Part shown: positions 58,646 through 64,000 of the stretch, in pieces
Layout of the letters: each line of letters begins with the position of its first letter
Position numbering within the stretch: the stretch's first letter is position 1
Assembly (NCBI GenBank): GCA_016200895.1
Contig: JACQDX010000114.1
Span: 1-64,000 of the forward strand
DNA: 64,000 nt
Origin: Burkholderiales bacterium
GTDB taxonomy: Bacteria; Pseudomonadota; Gammaproteobacteria; Burkholderiales; Burkholderiaceae_D
Direction of reading: 5' to 3'
Made by a program: the position numbers and the translations under genes
Notes under the pieces: model-generated
What the model saw: only the letters and a program-made list of their open reading frames with translations
Databases searched by the model: none
Told to the model about the DNA's origin: nothing

Positions 58646-59065
58646 TTACCAACTGCCGGTATTCGGCATCGAAGCCCAGGGTTCAGCCAGTGCCAGTGGC
58701 TCCCCCAGTTGTAGCAATTCTATTGAGATATTGTCGGGTGAGCGCACAAAAGCCATGTGACCATCACGCGGTGGACGGTTGATCGTGACACCGTGATCTG
58801 CCAGACGCTGGCATAACTGGTAGATGTCATCTACACGGTAAGCCAGGTGACCGAAATTGCGGCCACCGGTGTATTCTTCCGGGTCCCAGTTATAGGTCAG
58901 CTCAACCTGAGCATCGTGATCGCCAGGGGCTGCCAGATATACCAGGGTGAAGCGACCTTTGGGATATTCTTTCTGGTGCACCAGTTCCAGACCCAATGCA
59001 TCGCGATAAAAACGCAGGGAAGCCTCAAGATCGGTGACGCGCACCATGGTGTGCAGATATTTCAT
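58646..59065 (-). CDS. gloA: Lactoylglutathione lyase (glyoxalase I)
   Basis: Product of 139 residues, the short bacterial form that is usually Ni/Co-dependent. The metal ligands are His5 (KYLHTMVRV), Glu55 (AQVELTYNW), His73 (RNFGHLAYR) and Glu116 (ISIELLQ). It detoxifies methylglyoxal by forming S-lactoylglutathione. Transcribed alone. Confidence 0.96.
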   Translation of the reverse strand: MKYLHTMVRVTDLEASLRFYRDALGLELVHQKEYPKGRFTLVYLAAPGDHDAQVELTYNWDPEEYTGGRNFGHLAYRVDDIYQLCQRLADHGVTINRPPRDGHMAFVRSPDNISIELLQLGEPLALAEPWASMPNTGSW

Positions 59066-59160
59066 GTTTGCTTTCGAAAAAATCCTGCCTGAGCATGCTT
59101 GCCTTGCTTACCCAAAGCAGTGCAGAAGATAGGCTGGATTTTAGCTGATTTTGCAGAAAA

Positions 59161-61533
59161 CTATTTTATGCAAACTATTCTGACCTGCTTCATATCCGTT
59201 AATCCGGAAAGAACTTTTTCTATACCGTCCATTTTCAGGGTCAGCATGCCATCCGCTAGCGCGGCTGTCAGTAATTCAGATACGCGGGCATGGTCTTGTA
59301 TGAGTTTTTTCACCATGTCATTTGCTACCATCAATTCATGCAAACCTAGCCTGCCTTTATAACCTTTTGAGCAATGCTCACATCCCACAGCCTTGTATAA
59401 AGTGAACTTACCGGCCTTGTCGGCATATTGAGTCTGCCAGGTGGCGAAGACTTTTTTCCTGGCTTCCATTGGATTTTTGACGAAGTTCTCGGTATTCAGC
59501 AATTCCTGGCAATACTCATCCAGCAATTCCATCATCTCTTCTTTACCCGGATGATAGATTTCCTTGCACTTGCCACACAGGCGTTTGGTCAGGCGTTGCG
59601 CCAGTATGCCCAGCAAGGCATCCGCAAAATTGAAGGGGTCCATGCCCATGTCCAGCAAACGGACGATGGATTCTGGTGCGCTATTGGTGTGCAGGGTGGC
59701 GAATACCAGATGGCCAGTCAGTGAAGCTTCCAGGCCGATGGAAACGGTTTCCTTGTCGAGCATCTCGCCGACCATGATGATGTCAGGGTCAGCCCGCAAA
59801 AAGGCCCGCATGACGGTCGCAAAGTCCATGCCCGCCTTGCGGTTGACCTGAACCTGGCGCAAACCTTTCTGGGTGATTTCTACCGGGTCTTCGGCGGTCC
59901 AGATCTTGGTTTCCGGTGTATTCAGGTGACTAAGCACTGAATGCAGTGTTGTGGTCTTGCCGGAACCCGTAGGGCCGCAGACAAAGAACAGTCCATAGGG
60001 TTTGCTGACCACATTTTTCAGGCGTTCCAGATTGTAAGGCAATACACCCAGCTTATCGATAGGGATAGGCTCACCGGCAGCCAGAATACGCATGACCACA
60101 TCTTCCATGCCGCCAGAAGACGGGATGGTGGCGACGCGCAATTCTATGTCATAGGGGCCATATTTCTTGAACTTGATCTTGCCATCCTGGGGCTTGCGAC
60201 GTTCAGAAATATCCAGGTCACACATGATCTTGATACGCGCCAGCAGAGCACTGCGGTAGCTGGATGGTATTTCAATATACGGTGACAGCGAGCCATCCTT
60301 GCGGAAGCGTATCAGGGTTTTTTCTTTACCTGGGCGTGGCTCGATATGGATATCGGATGCACCTTGTTGGTAGGCATCGATGATGATCTTGTTGATCAGC
60401 TTGACCAGTTCATTTTCTACTGCAGCGGATACTTCGGCGATAGCCTGACCGCTATGATCTTCGTCATCATCTTCCATGCCGGACAGCAGTTCATCGACCG
60501 AGCCACCATCAGAAACACCGCCGAAAAACTGATCTATGGTCTGGCTGAATTCTTTCTTGGTGGTAACACGGTAATGGATTTTTGACGTAGCAAACACATG
60601 GTTGACGACATGGGTGGTATTGGTATGTTCCGGGTCTATCGCCAATACCGTCAGGCCATTCTGGTCTTCCATGATGGGCAGCCAGGAATTCTGTTCCACA
60701 TACTGGCGCTTGAGGCGCTTGACCAGGTCAACAGGAATAATCCGCTCGGCCTTATATTCTTCATAGGGCACATTGAAATATTTGGACAAGGCCTGTCCCA
60801 GAATGCTGCGCTGCACCTGGAATTCATCGATCAGTACATCTTCCAGGTCCAGCAAGTTACGACGTGCCGACCTGACGGCCAATTCCATTTCCTGAGCAGA
60901 CAATATGGCTTCCGACACCAGGAAGTCAAATTTGGTACGCGGTGTATTGGTTGGTAGTACCTTGCTCTTTTGTGTAAAGGCGACGGCCAGGGTTTCACAC
61001 AGGGCTTGCACACCTTCGGCAGCGATGGCAGTGAAAGCATCACCCAGACGATGGTTGATGAATTGCACCACACCCAGCAAATCATTGCTTTGTGCTTCTA
61101 CTATTGGGGCGACCAGCATTTGCTTGGTACGGTAACCTGTGCGCTGATCAACCGCACGTTGAAACTTCAGGGTAGGTGAATGCGAGCGCAATTCGTTTTC
61201 GTCATACACATCGCGCAGGCTGATCATGGTTTTGGTCAAGGCGACATGACCAGCGATACTCTGGTCAGAAATGGACAGGCGCAAATCTTTGAATGAATTC
61301 AGACCAGTCTTGATCTTGGAAATCAGGGTGACCTTGTCCTGGGCCACTACATAAATGGTCAGACGATCACATTCAAACAGATTGCAGATGTCAGGTGACA
61401 CATCCAGCATGATCTGGTCCAAAGCATCTGCCCCATGTATCTTGTTGGTCAGGGCTTGCAGGCGTTTAAAGAATTGCAGCCTGTGATCCAGACCATCCTG
61501 GGAAGCATTTGCGACTTGAGCAGTTACCACCAT
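59161..61533 (-). CDS. Orphan GAF-domain GspE/PilB-type secretion ATPase
   Basis: Product of 790 residues. An N-terminal GAF domain (about 20-185) is followed by a GspE N-terminal (MshEN-like) domain and a type II/IV ATPase. The Walker A motif is GPTGSGKTTTLHS (about residue 522). The Walker B/Glu box reads GEMLDKETV, where most family members have an Arg after GEI. A zinc site comprises CGKCKE (about 652) and CEHC (about 719). No pilin, platform or other secretion genes adjoin it, so it may power a system elsewhere, with the GAF domain adding ligand control. ATG has AGGA upstream. Confidence 0.85.
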   Translation of the reverse strand: MVVTAQVANASQDGLDHRLQFFKRLQALTNKIHGADALDQIMLDVSPDICNLFECDRLTIYVVAQDKVTLISKIKTGLNSFKDLRLSISDQSIAGHVALTKTMISLRDVYDENELRSHSPTLKFQRAVDQRTGYRTKQMLVAPIVEAQSNDLLGVVQFINHRLGDAFTAIAAEGVQALCETLAVAFTQKSKVLPTNTPRTKFDFLVSEAILSAQEMELAVRSARRNLLDLEDVLIDEFQVQRSILGQALSKYFNVPYEEYKAERIIPVDLVKRLKRQYVEQNSWLPIMEDQNGLTVLAIDPEHTNTTHVVNHVFATSKIHYRVTTKKEFSQTIDQFFGGVSDGGSVDELLSGMEDDDEDHSGQAIAEVSAAVENELVKLINKIIIDAYQQGASDIHIEPRPGKEKTLIRFRKDGSLSPYIEIPSSYRSALLARIKIMCDLDISERRKPQDGKIKFKKYGPYDIELRVATIPSSGGMEDVVMRILAAGEPIPIDKLGVLPYNLERLKNVVSKPYGLFFVCGPTGSGKTTTLHSVLSHLNTPETKIWTAEDPVEITQKGLRQVQVNRKAGMDFATVMRAFLRADPDIIMVGEMLDKETVSIGLEASLTGHLVFATLHTNSAPESIVRLLDMGMDPFNFADALLGILAQRLTKRLCGKCKEIYHPGKEEMMELLDEYCQELLNTENFVKNPMEARKKVFATWQTQYADKAGKFTLYKAVGCEHCSKGYKGRLGLHELMVANDMVKKLIQDHARVSELLTAALADGMLTLKMDGIEKVLSGLTDMKQVRIVCIK

Positions 61534-61904
61534 TCGTTTTCCTTTGTTACATGTCCTGCAACCTGATCCCGCTGCTTACTACCATAGTTTAAACCTTTAG
61601 CTTAGTTCAAACCCTCAGCTTAATTATCAGCTTTAACAGGGTAGCCATTGCAAGATACTGTAAATTATTATTCTCTTAAGTCAATTTTTACAAAAATGTA
61701 TCACGGAAGTCGAATGTCTGACCACAAAGTCAACTCTTTATAGCGTAATCCGGCAAATTAGCCTATCTTCAGGAAAGGAATGACGCAGAAGATATTCTTG
61801 TCTTCAAAGAAAGTGTTAAGCTTGCTCAGAGGTCGGAGTGTATATGGTGTTGACCTTGAGATAACAAAGCCCTGGATGGACAGAGGCACACTATTTTTGT
61901 ATTT
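61534..61904. other. Gene-free stretch with an 18-bp direct repeat
   Basis: About 370 bp between divergent genes. AGTTTAAACCTTTAGCTT (61586-61603) is followed directly by AGTTCAAACCCTCAGCTT (61604-61621), matching at 15 of 18 positions, with a further AATTATCAGCTTT partial copy. These could be binding sites for a regulator of the ATPase gene. Nothing else stands out. Confidence 0.5.
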
Positions 61905-62669
61905 ATGAACTTACAAATTCTCGGCTGTGCAGGTGGTATCGGTGGCAGTGAACCCTATACAACCAGCTTATTAATTGACAATGATGTCTTGCTGGACGCC
62001 GGCACGGGTTTGTCACGGCTCAGCCTGGAGCAATTGGTGGCAATAGACCATGTGTTTATCAGCCATAGCCATCTCGATCATGTCGCTGGCCTGGCATTGC
62101 TGATGGATGCCGTATTTGGCAAAAGGAGCAAGCCTGTCACTGTGCATGCCACTGCTGAAGTCTTGCATGCCTTGAAAACTCATATTTTCAACTGGATCAT
62201 CTGGCCAGATTTCAGCACTTTGCCGAATACTGAGCAACCATCCATGCAATATCAGGAAATGCAGGCTGGCAGTACCCTGACGCTGGGTGAACGCGTGATC
62301 ACTTCACACCCGGTAGACCATGTCCCGGGGTCGGTCGCTTATTGGGTGCGCTCTGCAGATAAGGGGTTTTTGTTTACCGGTGATATGGCAAGTACGCCAG
62401 CACTGTGGGAGAACCTGGGTGGGCAGGCTGGCTTGAATATGGTGATTGTCGATTGTTCTTTTCCCAATGCAGAAGCTGAGCTGGCACTGCTTTCCAAGCA
62501 TTTTTGTCCGGCTGCACTCATCAATGACATTGCAGCAGTACCTGCCGGGATAGAGTTTTACATCTATCACCTGAAGCCGGGCCAAGAAGCACAAATCATG
62601 GCAGAACTGGGGCAAAATAAGGACAGGAATTTTAAAGCTCTGAAAATTGATGATCACTTCAATTTTTGA
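61905..62669 (+). CDS. MBL-fold hydrolase, class II cyclic-nucleotide phosphodiesterase-like
   Basis: Product of 254 residues. SHSHLDHVAGLALLMDAVF is the metal-binding HxHxDH motif, with SHPVDHVPGSVAYW and FTGDMAS giving further ligands. The N-terminal LQILGCAGGIGG and this layout resemble the CpdB-unrelated, yeast PDE1-type 3',5'-cyclic-nucleotide phosphodiesterases. A role in cAMP or related second-messenger turnover is inferred. The start ATG at 61905 has no clear ribosome-binding site. An HD-GYP gene follows 120 bp on. Confidence 0.75.
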   Translation: MNLQILGCAGGIGGSEPYTTSLLIDNDVLLDAGTGLSRLSLEQLVAIDHVFISHSHLDHVAGLALLMDAVFGKRSKPVTVHATAEVLHALKTHIFNWIIWPDFSTLPNTEQPSMQYQEMQAGSTLTLGERVITSHPVDHVPGSVAYWVRSADKGFLFTGDMASTPALWENLGGQAGLNMVIVDCSFPNAEAELALLSKHFCPAALINDIAAVPAGIEFYIYHLKPGQEAQIMAELGQNKDRNFKALKIDDHFNF

Positions 62670-62789
62670 AATGTGATTTGAAATGTGATGGCTAAAATCA
62701 TACATTGTTCATATGGCGGAAATAATGAAGTACCAGTATGAGTGAATACGGTTAAGCAAGAACTTGGATACGATCTGGAGAAAGTGTTT

Positions 62790-64000
62790 ATGACTGCACT
62801 AAGCAGTAGTGAAATTGCACAACGCCTGGAAAAACTGACAGAGTTAAGCCTGGAGTTGAGCAATAATCACGACACCCCATTATTGCTGGAAAACATACTG
62901 CGCTCGGCAAAAAGCATTACCTATGCCGACGGTGGCACTCTATACCGTACCAGTAAAGACAAACAAAGCCTGTGCTTCAATATCTCCCTGAATGATAGTT
63001 TGAACATGTACCAGGGTGGGGTGAAAGGACAAACGGTCGATATACCCAACATCCCTCTGATTGATGCCAATGGCAACAGGAACCTGAATGCGGTGGCTGC
63101 CTATGCCGCCAACTACAAACTGTCTGTCAATATTCAGGATGTCTACACCGTAGGTGTATTTAATTTTTCTGGTACCCGCAATTTTGATCAGCAATTCAAC
63201 TACAAGACCAAATCGCTGCTGACCGTGCCCATGCATGATCACGAGGGAGAGTTGATCGGTGTGCTGCAGCTCATCAATGCCACAGATCCGAACACAGGCG
63301 AACCTCGCCCATTTACCGAGACTGACCAGCGCTTTATCGAAGCCCTGGCTTCACAAGCCGCGATAGCGCTGACCAACCAGCAATTGATAACTCAACTGGA
63401 AAACCTGTTTGTCTCGCTGGTACATCTGATTAATATCGGCATTGATGAAAAGTCCCCACACACCGGCAGACATTGCCAACATGTGCCTGAGTTGACCATG
63501 TTGCTGGCAAATGCCGTGCATGAAACGCGGGAAGGGCCATTGGCACATTTTTCCATGACGGACAAAGACCGCAAGGAATTGTGGATGGCGGGCATTCTGC
63601 ATGATTGCGGCAAGATATCCACCCCCGTGCATGTGGTTGAAAAATCCACCAAGCTGGAAACCATTTTTGACCGTATACACTTGCTGGATACCCGCTTTGA
63701 AGTCTTGAAACGCGATGCAGAGATCCGGGTATTGAAAAGCAAATGTGCCCTTTACCAGGCCAGTGTCCATAATGAAAACCTGATCGCCGAACTGGAACAG
63801 GGCTTGCAAACTGAATTGGCTAAAATCGAAGATGCCAGAAACTTTTTGCACAAATTGAATATAGGTTCAGAAAGAACCAGCCCCGAAGACTTGCAGCGTG
63901 TGGCCGACATCGCCACATGGCAATGGACTGATGCGCATGGTGCAATACAACCCTTCCTGAATGCCGACGAAGTAGAAAACCTGTCCGTGCGCGCTGGTAC
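62790..64000 (+). CDS. GAF plus HD-GYP phosphodiesterase (cut by the window end)
   Basis: The frame is open from ATG 62790 (GGAG upstream) to the last base, 403 residues so far. An N-terminal GAF domain (about 15-205) includes SLLTVPMHDHEGELIGVLQLINA, followed by an HD-GYP region with HTGRHCQHVPEL and WMAGILHDCGKISTP, so the HD pair is intact. About 100 residues lie between HD and the expected GYP motif, which is past the window end. It probably hydrolyses c-di-GMP under GAF control. Confidence 0.85.
   Translation, partial: MTALSSSEIAQRLEKLTELSLELSNNHDTPLLLENILRSAKSITYADGGTLYRTSKDKQSLCFNISLNDSLNMYQGGVKGQTVDIPNIPLIDANGNRNLNAVAAYAANYKLSVNIQDVYTVGVFNFSGTRNFDQQFNYKTKSLLTVPMHDHEGELIGVLQLINATDPNTGEPRPFTETDQRFIEALASQAAIALTNQQLITQLENLFVSLVHLINIGIDEKSPHTGRHCQHVPELTMLLANAVHETREGPLAHFSMTDKDRKELWMAGILHDCGKISTPVHVVEKSTKLETIFDRIHLLDTRFEVLKRDAEIRVLKSKCALYQASVHNENLIAELEQGLQTELAKIEDARNFLHKLNIGSERTSPEDLQRVADIATWQWTDAHGAIQPFLNADEVENLSVRAG

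Overview
The window is one contiguous stretch of a betaproteobacterial chromosome of moderate GC. The gene orders lptD-surA-pdxA-rsmA, amgK-murU-pepP-ubiH and hemP-bfd-tonB, the split pntAA/pntAB/pntB transhydrogenase and the protein sequences point to Burkholderiales, most likely Oxalobacteraceae (Undibacterium or Janthinobacterium relatives). The family assignment is inference from gene content; no rRNA or tRNA gene was seen to anchor it. Most of the window is ordinary housekeeping and respiratory DNA, with an accessory-looking left edge and a set of unusual palindromic elements.

Region 1 (1-2.65 kb, accessory): the tail of an unknown gene, three small hairpins, a probably truncated TPR-like gene, then a predicted lipoprotein immediately followed by a 415-residue HEXXH protein that looks like a secreted metallopeptidase toxin; the pair resembles an immunity/effector module. 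Region 2 (2.7-4.3 kb): an iron/heme operon on the minus strand (hemP, unknown, bfd, tonB) behind a Fur-like box. Region 3 (4.5-10.3 kb): phosphatidylserine decarboxylase, an HD-GYP phosphodiesterase with a PAS-rich histidine kinase, and the peroxide-defence pair ahpC-ahpD. Region 4 (10.3-16.1 kb): palindrome-rich and microsatellite DNA, a membrane protein, an SPFH/prohibitin-like protein with a tandemly repeated C-terminal codon block, an RpiR-type regulator with an isoaspartyl peptidase, and nudJ-mnmA.

Region 5 (16.5-19.9 kb): the proton-pumping transhydrogenase operon with panD inserted in it. Region 6 (19.9-30.4 kb): a Cd/Zn/Co resistance island, czcI-CBA efflux plus a CadA-type P-ATPase on the minus strand, divergent from cadR and an EamA exporter with a very histidine-rich tail; the shared promoter has a classic 19-bp MerR-type spacer. 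Region 7 (30.4-33.2 kb): arginase and ornithine cyclodeaminase (arginine to ornithine to proline) divergent from an Lrp-type regulator. Region 8 (33.2-36.5 kb): a double-receiver regulator, an HD-GYP-like protein lacking its HD residues, a LysE exporter and a small unknown protein.

Region 9 (36.6-44.1 kb): cyoABCD quinol oxidase, a SURF1 protein and a RegB/RegA-type redox two-component system in one minus-strand block. Region 10 (44.3-58.6 kb): an MFS transporter, ubiH, pepP, the murU-amgK cell-wall recycling pair, lptD-surA-pdxA-rsmA, a CheY-like regulator, pgi and a 35-residue membrane protein. Region 11 (58.6-64 kb): glyoxalase I, an orphan GAF plus GspE-type ATPase, an MBL-fold phosphodiesterase and the start of a GAF/HD-GYP protein that runs off the window.

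The most striking non-coding signal is a set of four 100-190 bp palindrome-ended elements (8866, 36596, 37444, 58222). They have three different outer-arm sequences but all carry an inner GTAC-N4-GTAC core, and each sits at, or 3 bp after, a stop codon.
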